The notes below the pieces were generated by a model. It was not told the origin of the DNA. It saw nothing but the letters and a program-made list of their open reading frames with translations, and did no database searches. A stretch of DNA of 8,117 nt from JAHJRN01 sp043805355. GTDB lineage: Bacteria; Patescibacteriota; Patescibacteriia; 2-12-FULL-60-25. The DNA is taken from NCBI GenBank assembly GCA_043805355.1, contig JAZDIB010000013.1, forward strand, positions 1 through 8,117. The letters run 5' to 3'. Position 1 is the stretch's first letter; every line of letters starts with the position of its first letter. The translations under genes were made by a program, and so were the position numbers. This document shows, piece after piece, positions 1 through 7,309 of the stretch.

Positions 1-1351
1 TCGTTTCCTCGTCGCGCGATTCCACGTTCAGCCGGACGAGCGGCTCGGTGTTCGACATGCGCAGGCTGAACCACCAGTCGCCTTCCGGATGCGCCGCGTC
101 GCGGAACTCGTATTTGATTCCGTCGAGGTCGGACGACGAGGTCGCCGTCGGCGCATACGCATCCGCGACGCGCTGCATCACGGCCTTCGCGTCCGCGACC
201 TTGAAGTTGATCTCCCCCGAGTGCGCGTATTTTTGGATGGGCTTCCACAGCGCGGAGAGCGGTTTTCGCTCGCGTGCGAGGCGTCGGAGGAGCAGGAGCA
301 TCGCGAGGTCGCCGGATTCCACGAAGTACAGGTCGTGGAAGTAGTAGTGCATCGACATCTCGCCGGCGAACACCGCGCCGTCCGTGCGCATCTGTCGCTT
401 GATGAACGCGTGGCCGACCGGGCACGCCTTGGCCCTGCCGCCTGCCTCCACGATGGTCTCGGGCACGGACCACGACCCGCGGACGTCGTACAGCACGAGC
501 CCGTTCGGGAACTGCTTCAGGATTTCCTGGCTGAAGAGCGCGGTCGCGATGTCGCCGCGGATGGGCGTCCCCTCCTCGTCCACGAACCCGATGCGATCCG
601 CGTCGCCATCGAACGCCACGCCGAACGCGCACGATTCCTTCTTCACGAGGGCTTCGAGGTCCGCGAGCGTCTCGGTCTTCAAGGGATTCGCTTCATGGTT
701 CGGGAACGTCCCGTCCGGTTCCAGGTACAGCGGAAGGACCTCGAGCCACGGCAGGCGCTTCATCAGTTCCGGCAGCACGGCGCCGGCCATGCCATTGCCC
801 GCGTCGATGGCGATCTTCGTCGGCGGCATGTCGCTCGGCAACGCGGCGAGCTTCAGGATGTGGTCGAGATAGCGTCCCAAGCCGGTCGTATCGTCGGTGA
901 TGAGGCCCATCTTCTGGCCCGGAGACATCTCCCCGCCCGCCATGACCGTCGCCGCGAGTTCCTCCATGCCGCTCCCCTGCCCGATGGGGCTTGCGTCGCC
1001 GCGGACGATCTTGAACCCGTTGTAGATGCCCGGATTATGGGAGGCCGTGACCATCACGCCCATATCGAAGGCGCCGTTGCCCAAGCCCACGAGGACGTTG
1101 AACATGGGCGTCGAGCACAGGCCGATGCGCGTCACGTTCGCGCCGGATGCGGTCAATCCTTCGATGAGCGCCGCTTCCAGGGCCGGGGACGTGATCCGCA
1201 TATCGCGGCCGACCAGGACGGTCGTTGGGCAGAACTGCGCGGAAATCCCCTGTCCGAGCCGTCGGGCGAACGTTTCGTCCAACTCGCCGGGCGAAAGGCC
1301 GCGGATATCGTACGCGTGGAACACGTGTCGCAGGGATTCCGGCATGGTCAT
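1..1351 (-). CDS. manB: Phosphomannomutase/phosphoglucomutase, 3' end cut by the window edge
   Basis: This enzyme interconverts hexose 6-phosphate and 1-phosphate (mannose and/or glucose), feeding nucleotide-sugar and surface-glycan synthesis in the cytoplasm. Reading the minus strand from ATG at 1351 gives 450 codons without a stop. They begin MTMPESLRHVFHAYDIRG and carry every alpha-D-phosphohexomutase landmark: the phosphoserine loop TASHNP (102-107, Ser104), the Mg-binding loop DGDADR (248-253), the sugar-binding GEMS (330-333) and the phosphate-binding RMSNTEP (431-437). Family members run to about 455-463 residues, so only a few C-terminal codons should be missing. A second ATG at 1345 is equally plausible, and no Shine-Dalgarno sequence decides between them. 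The residue after GEMS is Met rather than the usual small residue. Substrate preference (mannose or glucose) cannot be read from sequence. The gene is divergent from lemA and has its own candidate promoter. Confidence in the family is very high; the symbol is approximate. Confidence 0.96.
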   Translation of the reverse strand, partial: MTMPESLRHVFHAYDIRGLSPGELDETFARRLGQGISAQFCPTTVLVGRDMRITSPALEAALIEGLTASGANVTRIGLCSTPMFNVLVGLGNGAFDMGVMVTASHNPGIYNGFKIVRGDASPIGQGSGMEELAATVMAGGEMSPGQKMGLITDDTTGLGRYLDHILKLAALPSDMPPTKIAIDAGNGMAGAVLPELMKRLPWLEVLPLYLEPDGTFPNHEANPLKTETLADLEALVKKESCAFGVAFDGDADRIGFVDEEGTPIRGDIATALFSQEILKQFPNGLVLYDVRGSWSVPETIVEAGGRAKACPVGHAFIKRQMRTDGAVFAGEMSMHYYFHDLYFVESGDLAMLLLLRRLARERKPLSALWKPIQKYAHSGEINFKVADAKAVMQRVADAYAPTATSSSDLDGIKYEFRDAAHPEGDWWFSLRMSNTEPLVRLNVESRDEET

Positions 1352-1359
1352 GTGTTTGA

Positions 1360-1388
1360 TTGACCCAAAGGGCCGTTTTTGATAGGAT
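1360..1388 (+). promoter_or_regulatory. Candidate sigma-70-like promoter for the lemA-htpX-clpC unit
   Basis: A -35 box TTGACC (1360-1365, five of six consensus bases) lies 17 bp from a -10 box TAGGAT (1383-1388, four of six). Transcription would start near 1395, leaving a leader of about 34 nt before the lemA ATG at 1429. The region is clearly AT-richer than the flanking genes. It was found by eye against the E. coli-type consensus, which may differ in this organism. Confidence 0.5.
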
Positions 1389-1391
1389 TCG

Positions 1392-1420
1392 ATTGTAGAT
1401 TCATTCACCTTTTCACGCAA
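1392..1420 (-). promoter_or_regulatory. Candidate sigma-70-like promoter for the phosphomannomutase gene
   Basis: On the minus strand, TTGCGT (1420-1415) is followed after exactly 17 bp by TACAAT (1397-1392, five of six bases of the -10 consensus). The start point would fall near 1385, giving a leader of about 34 nt before the ATG at 1351. The -35 box is weak (three of six). The promoter faces, and physically overlaps, the plus-strand promoter, so two polymerases could not occupy both at once. Confidence 0.45.
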
Positions 1421-1428
1421 TCAACCAT

Positions 1429-1980
1429 ATGGGTATCGGTTGGATTCTTCTCATCGTGGCCGCCGTCATCGCGGTCTGGGCCATCTCGGTCTTCAACGGC
1501 CTCGTGACCCTCAAGAACCGCACGGATGAAGCCTGGTCCGACATCGACGTCCAGCTCAAGCGCCGGTATGACCTCATCCCAAACATCTTGGAGACGGTCA
1601 AAGGATATGCCGCACATGAGTCCGGGACGTTCCAGAAGGTGACCGAGGCACGGAACATGGCCATGGGCGCCAAGACGATGGCCGAACATGCGCAAGCCGA
1701 GAACGCGCTCTCGCAGACGTTGAAGAGCCTCTTCGCCGTCTCCGAAGCATACCCGGAACTCAAAGCAAACACGAACTTCCTCCAGCTCCAGCAGGAACTG
1801 GCGGACACGGAAGACAAGATTCAGGCCTCGCGCCGCTTCTACAACGGCAACGTGCGCGACTTCAACACCAAGCTCCAAGTCTTCCCGACCAACATGATCG
1901 GCGGCGCGCTCGGCTTCACGAAGCGCGATTTCTTCGAGATCGCGGAAGCCGAAAAAGCCGTCCCGACCGTCAAATTCTAG
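1429..1980 (+). CDS. lemA: LemA family membrane-anchored protein
   Basis: LemA proteins are small inner-membrane proteins with an N-terminal helix and a helical-bundle domain. Their biochemical role is unsettled, but they are very often encoded beside the protease HtpX. This 183-residue protein has normal family length. Residues 4-22 form a hydrophobic anchor. It is followed by the family hallmark around 42-64 (QLKRRYDLIPN, then TVKGYAAHE), the central AYPELKANTNF block (107-117) leading into LQLQQEL, and the RRFYNGNVRDFN motif (135-146). The ATG at 1429 is chosen because it sits directly before the anchor; no Shine-Dalgarno sequence precedes it. It is the first gene of the rightward unit, and its TAG stop directly abuts the htpX start codon, so expression of the two is probably coupled. 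Confidence 0.96.
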   Translation: MGIGWILLIVAAVIAVWAISVFNGLVTLKNRTDEAWSDIDVQLKRRYDLIPNILETVKGYAAHESGTFQKVTEARNMAMGAKTMAEHAQAENALSQTLKSLFAVSEAYPELKANTNFLQLQQELADTEDKIQASRRFYNGNVRDFNTKLQVFPTNMIGGALGFTKRDFFEIAEAEKAVPTVKF

Positions 1981-2868
1981 ATGTATTCCCAGATCGATTC
2001 CAACCGGCGCAAGACGTGGCTCCTCATCCTGCTGGTGACGGGCATCTTGGCCGCGGTCGGATGGACCTACGGATACGTCATCTCGGACACGGGCCCGGCC
2101 GCGATCGCCATCGCGCTCGCGGTCTCGCTCGGCATGACCCTCGTCTCCTGGTTCGCGGGCGACAAGGTCGCGCTCGCGACGACCGGCGCCGTGGAACTCA
2201 CGGACCGCAGCCAGTTCATGACGCTCTGGAACACGGTCGAGAACCTCGCCATCACCGCCGGCATCCCGCGTCCGCGCATCTACATCGTCGAGGACGACGC
2301 GCCGAACGCCTTCGCGACCGGCCGCGACCCGGCGCACGCCTCCATCGCCGTGACGACCGGCCTGCTCCAGCGCGTGGAGAAGATCGAGCTCGAAGGCGTC
2401 ATCGCGCATGAGATGAGCCATATCAAGAACCTGGACATCCGCGTGATGATGGTCGTCATCGTGCTCGTCGGCGCCATCGCCATCATCGGCGACTGGTTCC
2501 TGCGAAGTGGGCTCCGTCGCGGATCGAGGGACAAGGCCGGCCCCATCCCGCTCCTCATCGGCCTCGCGTTCCTCATCCTCGCGCCGCTCGTCGGCGAACT
2601 CATCAAGCTTGCCATCTCGCGGCGTCGCGAATACCTCGCGGACGCGTCCGGTGCCCTGCTCACGCGCTATCCCGAAGGCCTCGCGAACGCGCTCGAGAAG
2701 ATCCGGGACGCGAACGTCCCGATGCAGAAGACGTCGTCGGCGACGAACCACCTGTGGATTGCCTCGCCGACAGGCTCCGGCCTCGGCGCCCGCGTCCAAT
2801 CCATCTTCTCGACCCATCCTCCCATCGATGACCGCATCGCGAATCTGAGAGGAATGATATCGACGTAG
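1981..2868 (+). CDS. htpX: HtpX-like membrane zinc metalloprotease (family M48)
   Basis: HtpX is an integral-membrane protease that cuts misfolded or damaged membrane proteins on the cytoplasmic side, complementing FtsH in well-studied bacteria. The 295-residue length is typical. Two N-terminal membrane segments (about 13-32 and 38-58) precede the catalytic domain. The domain has the NAFATG block (109-114), the zinc site HEMSH (His143, Glu144, His147) and the third ligand Glu217 in REYLAD. Two further hydrophobic stretches lie at about 155-172 and 188-210. The conserved THPP near the C-terminus (278-281) is intact, so the enzyme looks active. Its ATG directly follows the lemA TAG with no spacer and no Shine-Dalgarno sequence, pointing to translational coupling. 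One base separates its stop from clpC. An operon with lemA and an AAA+ unfoldase suggests a role in envelope protein quality control. Confidence 0.97.
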   Translation: MYSQIDSNRRKTWLLILLVTGILAAVGWTYGYVISDTGPAAIAIALAVSLGMTLVSWFAGDKVALATTGAVELTDRSQFMTLWNTVENLAITAGIPRPRIYIVEDDAPNAFATGRDPAHASIAVTTGLLQRVEKIELEGVIAHEMSHIKNLDIRVMMVVIVLVGAIAIIGDWFLRSGLRRGSRDKAGPIPLLIGLAFLILAPLVGELIKLAISRRREYLADASGALLTRYPEGLANALEKIRDANVPMQKTSSATNHLWIASPTGSGLGARVQSIFSTHPPIDDRIANLRGMIST

Positions 2869-2869
2869 C

Positions 2870-5347
2870 ATGTTCTCCCCTGATCTCCTCGACCGGTTCA
2901 CGACCCATCTCAAGGAAGCGCTCCAGAAGGCGCTCGGTTTCGCGATCGCGAACGGACGCGAGCTGGTCGAGCCGGGCGACCTCATCGTCGGGCTCATGCA
3001 CGAGAAGGGCTCCATCGGCGCGGAACTCCTGCAGAAAGGCGGTCTCAAGACCGAGATGGCCGAGGCGGCTTTCCGTGGCGCGCCCGGCGCCAAGAGCACG
3101 CTCGTCACGCCGGACCTCTCGTCCGCGGTCAAACGCATCATCGAGAAGTGCATCCTCATCGCGCACCTGAACGAACATAAGTACATCGGCACCGAGCATC
3201 TCCTCTCCGCCATCCTCGTCTCGGACGACCCGACGCTGAAGGCGTTCCTCGACGGCCAGATGCCGGACCGTTCGCTCCTGCGCGACCAGGTGGAGAACGT
3301 GCTCCGCTCCACGTCACGGTTCCCGGACCTCACCTCGGACGAGGACATGAACGGCCTTGCGGACGAGGCGAGCGCGATGCAGACCGGACCGCGGCCGCAG
3401 CCCATGCGGCAGGCGGCGACGCACGCTTCCGCGCTCGAGACGTTCGCCCGCGACCTGACGAACCGCGAGACCGCGGAAAAGCTCGACCCGGTCATCGGCC
3501 GCGAAGTCGAGCTCGACCGCGTCATCGAGATCCTGTGCCGCCGCAGCAAGAACAACCCCGTGCTCCTCGGCGACCCGGGCGTCGGCAAGACCGCCGTCGT
3601 CGAGGGGTTGGCGAAGCGCCTCGCGGACGGCGACGTGCCGGACGCGCTCTACGGCAAGCGCCTCCTCTCGCTCGACCTCGCGCTCACCGTGGCCGGCACC
3701 ATGTACCGCGGCGAGTTCGAGGCGCGCCTCAAGCAGATCGTGGACGAGGCGAAGCGCGACCCCGACGTCATCCTCTTCATCGACGAGATCCACTGCATCG
3801 TGGGCGCGGGTTCCACCACCGGCTCGCTCGACGCCGCGAATATCCTCAAGCCGGCGCTCTCGCGCGGCGAGATCCGCTGCATCGGCGCGACGACCTGGTC
3901 CGAATACAAGAAGCACATCGAACCGGACGCCGCGCTCGAACGCCGATTCCAGCCCGTGGCCATCGAGGAACCGACGCCGGAAGCCGCGTTCGTGATGTTG
4001 AAGGGCCTCGAGGACCGCTACGCGAAGCATCATCACATCCGCTACGCGCCGGACGCCCTGCGCGTGGCCGTGGACCTCGCGGAGCGATACCTGACCGACC
4101 GGCTCTTCCCGGACAAGGTCATCGACCTCATCGACGAAGGCGCGGCCTCGGTCATCGCGCGGCGCCAGTCCCGCGAATCCATGGAACGCCTCTCCGCCCT
4201 CGACGTCGCCATCGGCGCCGCGGAAGAGACGAAGGAGACGGCCGTACGCGACGCGCGGCTGGAGGATGCCGGCTGCGCCGCGGCCGATGTCGTGCGGCTG
4301 GAAGCGGAACGCGAGGCATTGCGCGCCGTCATCCACGACGGCGTGGAGCGCGAATGGCCGATCGTGACGGCGGAGGACATCGCCCGCGTGGTCGCCCGCA
4401 TGTCCGGCGTCCCCCTTTCCACCATCATCTCCTCGGAACGCCTCCGTCTCGCGACGCTGGAAGACCAGCTGAAGAAGCGCGTCGTGGGCCAGGACGCGGC
4501 GGTCCATGACCTCGCGGATGTCGTGCGGCGCTCGAGGCTCGGACTCGGCGATCCCACCCGACCGAAAGCCGCCATCCTGCTCGCCGGTCCTTCCGGCACG
4601 GGCAAGACCGAGCTGGCGCGTGCGCTCGCCATGGAGCTCTTCGGCCGCGAGGATGCGCTCGTGAAGCTCGACATGTCGGAATTCTCCGAAGGGCATACGG
4701 TCTCGAAGCTCGTCGGCTCCCCGGCCGGGTACGTCGGCTATCGCGAATCCACGCGGCTCACGGACGCCATCCGCACGCGGCCGCACTGCGTCGTGCTCTT
4801 CGACGAATTCGAGAAGGCACATCCGGACGTCCAGAATCTCCTCCTGCAGATCCTCGAGGACGGCCGCCTCACCGACGGCACGGGCCGACCCGTTTCCCTG
4901 CGCCAGGGCTACATCATCCTCACCTCGAACGTCGGGTCCGACCAGCTCGGCAAGAAATCCCTCGGGTTCGGCGACGATGCCGGTTCCTTCGAGGCCCTCG
5001 TCCGGCAGGAACTCGCCGGCCGGTTCCGTCCCGAGCTCCTGAACCGCCTCGACCGGACGCTCGTCTTCACGCCGCTCGCCCGCGAACACCTGAAGGAAAT
5101 CCTCCGCCGCGAGATCGACAGTATCCTGAAGCGGCTCAACGACACGCAGCGCGTCGCCTGCACGGCTGGCGACGACGTCCTCGAATGGCTCCTCTCCAAA
5201 CCCCTGCCTCCGGAAGAAGGCGCCCGCGCCATCCGCCGCCTGGTCGAACGTGAGATCACCTCCGCCATCACCCGCGTCCTCACGGACAAGCCCACGAAAC
5301 GTAGGATCTCGCTCCGCGCTTCGACCAAACATCTCCACGTGACATGA
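2870..5347 (+). CDS. clpC: ClpC-type AAA+ unfoldase, ATP-binding subunit of a Clp protease
   Basis: This hexameric class I Clp ATPase unfolds proteins and threads them into the ClpP peptidase in the cytosol. The 825 residues show, in order: two Clp N-domain repeats (about 5-65 and 82-145); a linker; the first AAA+ domain with Walker A GDPGVGKT (234-241), pore loop MYRGEFE (Tyr279), Walker B ILFIDE (301-306) and arginine fingers ERRF (357-360); a short helical middle domain (about 430-495); and the second AAA+ domain with Walker A GPSGTGKT (573-580), pore loop GYVGY (620-624), Walker B VVLFDE (641-646) and sensor 2 GAR (784-786). LGF at 698-700 sits where ClpP-binding loops (VGF/IGF) lie in ClpC and ClpX. 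This loop and the short middle domain argue for ClpC rather than the disaggregase ClpB. No clpP lies in the window. The stop overlaps the next gene by 4 bp. Confidence 0.95.
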   Translation: MFSPDLLDRFTTHLKEALQKALGFAIANGRELVEPGDLIVGLMHEKGSIGAELLQKGGLKTEMAEAAFRGAPGAKSTLVTPDLSSAVKRIIEKCILIAHLNEHKYIGTEHLLSAILVSDDPTLKAFLDGQMPDRSLLRDQVENVLRSTSRFPDLTSDEDMNGLADEASAMQTGPRPQPMRQAATHASALETFARDLTNRETAEKLDPVIGREVELDRVIEILCRRSKNNPVLLGDPGVGKTAVVEGLAKRLADGDVPDALYGKRLLSLDLALTVAGTMYRGEFEARLKQIVDEAKRDPDVILFIDEIHCIVGAGSTTGSLDAANILKPALSRGEIRCIGATTWSEYKKHIEPDAALERRFQPVAIEEPTPEAAFVMLKGLEDRYAKHHHIRYAPDALRVAVDLAERYLTDRLFPDKVIDLIDEGAASVIARRQSRESMERLSALDVAIGAAEETKETAVRDARLEDAGCAAADVVRLEAEREALRAVIHDGVEREWPIVTAEDIARVVARMSGVPLSTIISSERLRLATLEDQLKKRVVGQDAAVHDLADVVRRSRLGLGDPTRPKAAILLAGPSGTGKTELARALAMELFGREDALVKLDMSEFSEGHTVSKLVGSPAGYVGYRESTRLTDAIRTRPHCVVLFDEFEKAHPDVQNLLLQILEDGRLTDGTGRPVSLRQGYIILTSNVGSDQLGKKSLGFGDDAGSFEALVRQELAGRFRPELLNRLDRTLVFTPLAREHLKEILRREIDSILKRLNDTQRVACTAGDDVLEWLLSKPLPPEEGARAIRRLVEREITSAITRVLTDKPTKRRISLRASTKHLHVT

Positions 5348-6003
5348 CCTCCCCTCGTCCTCTCCGTTCCACGCCGCTCCCGACGCTTCCTTCCGAAGCG
5401 TCCATGGCCAGCGACCTCGACGCGTCGCAGGCCGAGGACAGGTTCTCCCAGGAGGGACGTCCATCCCCGCTCGAGCTTCCGGCAAAATCCTACACCGAGG
5501 TCCCGGAATACGCGCAGCAGCGCGAAAAGGAACAGGCCATGGTCCGAAGCGGCGAGCAGTTCGTCGGCGCGCCGGTCGTCCCCTCCGCGCAGAGGACGGC
5601 GGGAGGCGCCGGACCTTCCGAAGCCGCCCCTGGGCAGGAAGCGTCGCGCAGACGGACACGACAAGGAGCGGCGGAGACGTCCGAAGAGATCGGACCGCAG
5701 GAAGACGCTCGAAAGGCCGCGGCCCTGCAGGAACAGCAGGACGAGGACCGGCACCTGCAGCGGCAGGCCGCGGAACGGGAACGTGAGGAAGCGAAACGGA
5801 AGCAGCAGGGTGCTGCCATCGCGAACCAGGCGAAACAGGAGCTGAAACGGAAAATCATGCTCAGGGTAGCCCCGGTTCTCGCCCCCTGCTGCTTTTATAC
5901 CTTCATCATCGTCGCGGGACTTCTCATTCAGATCACTATCGTCGCCGCCGTGGTCACGAAGGCCGTCAATACGTTCGACATTATCGCGCCTTGGTTCAAA
6001 TGA
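5344..6003 (+). CDS. Hypothetical tail-anchored coiled-coil membrane protein
   Basis: I do not recognise a family. The 219 residues fall into three parts: a Pro/Ser/Ala-rich, probably disordered N-terminus (1-115); a Gln/Glu/Arg/Lys-rich stretch (about 118-172) expected to form a long helix or coiled coil; and one hydrophobic segment (about 175-205, containing the pair Cys182-Cys183) followed by a short tail ending FDIIAPWFK. Positive charges just before the membrane segment (KRK 168-170, Arg174) predict that the large N-terminal part faces the cytoplasm. The start ATG lies inside the clpC end (ATGA overlap, 4 bp), the usual sign of translational coupling; Met21 is a weaker alternative. It is the last gene before a terminator. 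Its position makes a membrane adaptor or tether for ClpC/HtpX conceivable, but that is inference only. Codon and base usage match its neighbours. Confidence 0.85.
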   Translation: MTSPRPLRSTPLPTLPSEASMASDLDASQAEDRFSQEGRPSPLELPAKSYTEVPEYAQQREKEQAMVRSGEQFVGAPVVPSAQRTAGGAGPSEAAPGQEASRRRTRQGAAETSEEIGPQEDARKAAALQEQQDEDRHLQRQAAEREREEAKRKQQGAAIANQAKQELKRKIMLRVAPVLAPCCFYTFIIVAGLLIQITIVAAVVTKAVNTFDIIAPWFK

Positions 6004-6022
6004 GCTGGTTGGCGGACATGAT

Positions 6023-6045
6023 ATCGCCCTCGTTGGGCGATTTTT
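6023..6045 (+). terminator. Factor-independent terminator of the lemA-htpX-clpC unit
   Basis: A perfect 7-bp stem, ATCGCCC (6023-6029) pairing with GGGCGAT (6035-6041) around a TCGTT loop, runs into a T tract (6041-6045). It lies 20 bp after the stop of the preceding gene. This closes the first transcription unit and separates it from the propeller gene. Confidence 0.85.
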
Positions 6046-6046
6046 A

Positions 6047-6055
6047 TGATACACT
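6047..6055 (+). promoter_or_regulatory. Candidate extended -10 promoter for the propeller gene
   Basis: Directly after the terminator T tract, TGATACACT contains an extended -10 arrangement (TG, one base, then TACACT, four of six consensus bases). The overlapping TATGAT (6045-6050) is an alternative -10. No -35 box fits at 16-18 bp. Transcription would begin at about 6057-6062, only a few bases before the ATG at 6065, implying a leaderless or nearly leaderless message. The evidence is weak but the position is fitting. Confidence 0.35.
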
Positions 6056-6064
6056 GGTTTCGAT

Positions 6065-7297
6065 ATGTCCGACCGGACCAAGAAAATCATTTTCGCGATC
6101 GTCTTCGCGATCCTCTCCATCGCCATCGGCCTAGGACTCTGGTACTTCTTCTTCCGGCCGCTCATCGCGCCGACGACACCGACGACGCCCGGGACGACGC
6201 CCACGGGCGAGCTTCCGACGGCCGGGACCGGAGGTCCGACAGGCGGAACGGTCACGGAACCCGGGACGCTCACGCCGAGCGGCGTCGTCACGATCCAACC
6301 GGGCGTCCCGACGCAGGTCGCGCCCTCGCGCGTGACGCTCATCCAGGATTCGGTCACGCAGGCCGTCACGGCGGGTTCGGACGGCGACGGTGCGCGGTTC
6401 TACAACCCGGAAGACGGCCGCTTCTACCGCGTCAACGCGGATGGGACCGTGACCGCGCTCTCGGACAAGCAGTTCCTCAACGTAAAGACCGTGGACTGGG
6501 CGAACCGCGACGACCAAGCCATCCTCGAGTTCCCGGACGGCACCAACGTCTTCTACAACTTCGACACGAAGCGCCAAGTCGCGCTCCCCAAGCACTGGCG
6601 CGATTTCGACTTCTCCCCGGACGACTCGCAGATCGCGGCGTTGAGCATCGGCCTCGACCCCTCCAACCGCTTTCTCCTCGTCTCGAACCCGGACGGCAAC
6701 GAGGCCAAGGCCATCGAGGCGCTCGGCAACAACGCGGACAAGGTCCTCGTGAGCTGGTCGCCGAACAACCAGGTCATCGCCTTCTCCAACACGGGCGACG
6801 CGCAGGGCGACGGCGCGCAGGAGGTCCTGCTCGTCGGCGAGAACCGCGAGAACTTCAAGTCGCTCATCGTACCGGGCCGCGGGTTCCTCCCGAACTGGTC
6901 GCCCACGGGCAAGCAGATCCTCTACAGCGTCTATCATGAACGGACAAATCTGAAGCCATCGCTCTGGATCTCGGGCGGCGTCGGCGACACCATCGGCGAG
7001 GACCGCCGGAGCATCAACCTCCAGACGTGGGCGGACAAATGCGCCTGGAAGGACGAGACGCAACTCATCTGCGGCGTCCCGCAAACGCTCGACACGGGCG
7101 CCGGCCTCGCGCGCGACGATTATGCGAGCGTCCCGGACGACATCTTCCTCGTCGACCTCCGCACCGGCGTCTCGACCAAGATCAACTCGGCGGACCAAGT
7201 CCATCCCATTCGGAATCCGGTCCTGAACGCGGACAAGACCAAACTCATGTTCTCGGACGCCTCGAACGGCCGCCTCTACAGCTATGACCTGCCGTAA
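6065..7297 (+). CDS. Membrane-anchored six-bladed beta-propeller (TolB/WD40-like) protein
   Basis: The 410-residue protein starts with a short positive N-terminus and one membrane helix (about 8-30). A Thr/Pro/Gly-rich linker (about 35-85) follows, then a domain of repeated propeller strands. Six repeats can be picked out from their WSPDG-like cores: VDWANRDDQAILEF (143-156), FDFSPDDSQIAAL (181-193), VSWSPNNQVIAF (229-240), PNWSPTGKQILYS (276-288), CAWKDETQLIC (326-336) and VLNADKTKLMFS (386-397). This matches the TolB/PD40-type fold, which binds proteins or ligands and is not usually catalytic. Topology predicts the propeller outside the membrane on a flexible stalk. The only two cysteines are Cys326 and Cys336, on neighbouring strands of one blade. 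The protein follows a terminator and a candidate promoter and precedes a DsbA-like gene. Its partner or ligand cannot be read from sequence. Confidence 0.88.
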   Translation: MSDRTKKIIFAIVFAILSIAIGLGLWYFFFRPLIAPTTPTTPGTTPTGELPTAGTGGPTGGTVTEPGTLTPSGVVTIQPGVPTQVAPSRVTLIQDSVTQAVTAGSDGDGARFYNPEDGRFYRVNADGTVTALSDKQFLNVKTVDWANRDDQAILEFPDGTNVFYNFDTKRQVALPKHWRDFDFSPDDSQIAALSIGLDPSNRFLLVSNPDGNEAKAIEALGNNADKVLVSWSPNNQVIAFSNTGDAQGDGAQEVLLVGENRENFKSLIVPGRGFLPNWSPTGKQILYSVYHERTNLKPSLWISGGVGDTIGEDRRSINLQTWADKCAWKDETQLICGVPQTLDTGAGLARDDYASVPDDIFLVDLRTGVSTKINSADQVHPIRNPVLNADKTKLMFSDASNGRLYSYDLP

Positions 7298-7309
7298 TTC
7301 CTCCCTGTC

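Larger units (their letters stand above)
1356..1424. promoter_or_regulatory. Inverted repeat framing the divergent promoters, operator-like
   Basis: TTGATTG at 1356-1362 is matched by its exact reverse complement CAATCAA at 1418-1424. The arms are centred at 1390, the same centre as the two -35 boxes (1360-1365 and 1415-1420), so each arm overlaps the upstream side of one -35 in the same relative orientation. This could be a regulator-binding pair or a by-product of two similar promoters. A 7-bp match in about 70 bp of AT-richer DNA can also arise by chance. Confidence 0.3.

Noticed and set aside
89..1363. A 424-codon plus-strand frame at the left end
   Set aside because: The minus strand encodes a phosphomannomutase with all catalytic motifs over the same bases. 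The plus-strand peptide is His/Arg-rich with no domain.
1405..3588. A 727-codon open frame on the minus strand across lemA, htpX and early clpC
   Set aside because: It is antisense to three genes with intact family motifs. Its translation is Arg/Asp/Glu/Val-rich with no recognisable domain, as expected from GC-rich codon bias.
3535..4509. A 324-codon plus-strand frame inside clpC, and similar ones at 2016-2411 and 6046-6939
   Set aside because: They are overlapping frames within strongly supported genes, and their Arg/Pro-rich translations are characteristic of shifted GC-rich coding DNA.
3314..5659. A 781-codon open frame on the minus strand across clpC
   Set aside because: It is a shadow of clpC and the start of the next gene. 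It has no domain and skewed composition, and it crosses a real gene junction.
5404..6003. A later start (Met21) for the tail-anchored protein
   Set aside because: The ATG at 5344 makes a standard 4-bp ATGA overlap with clpC. Neither start has an SD sequence, so the coupled start is preferred.
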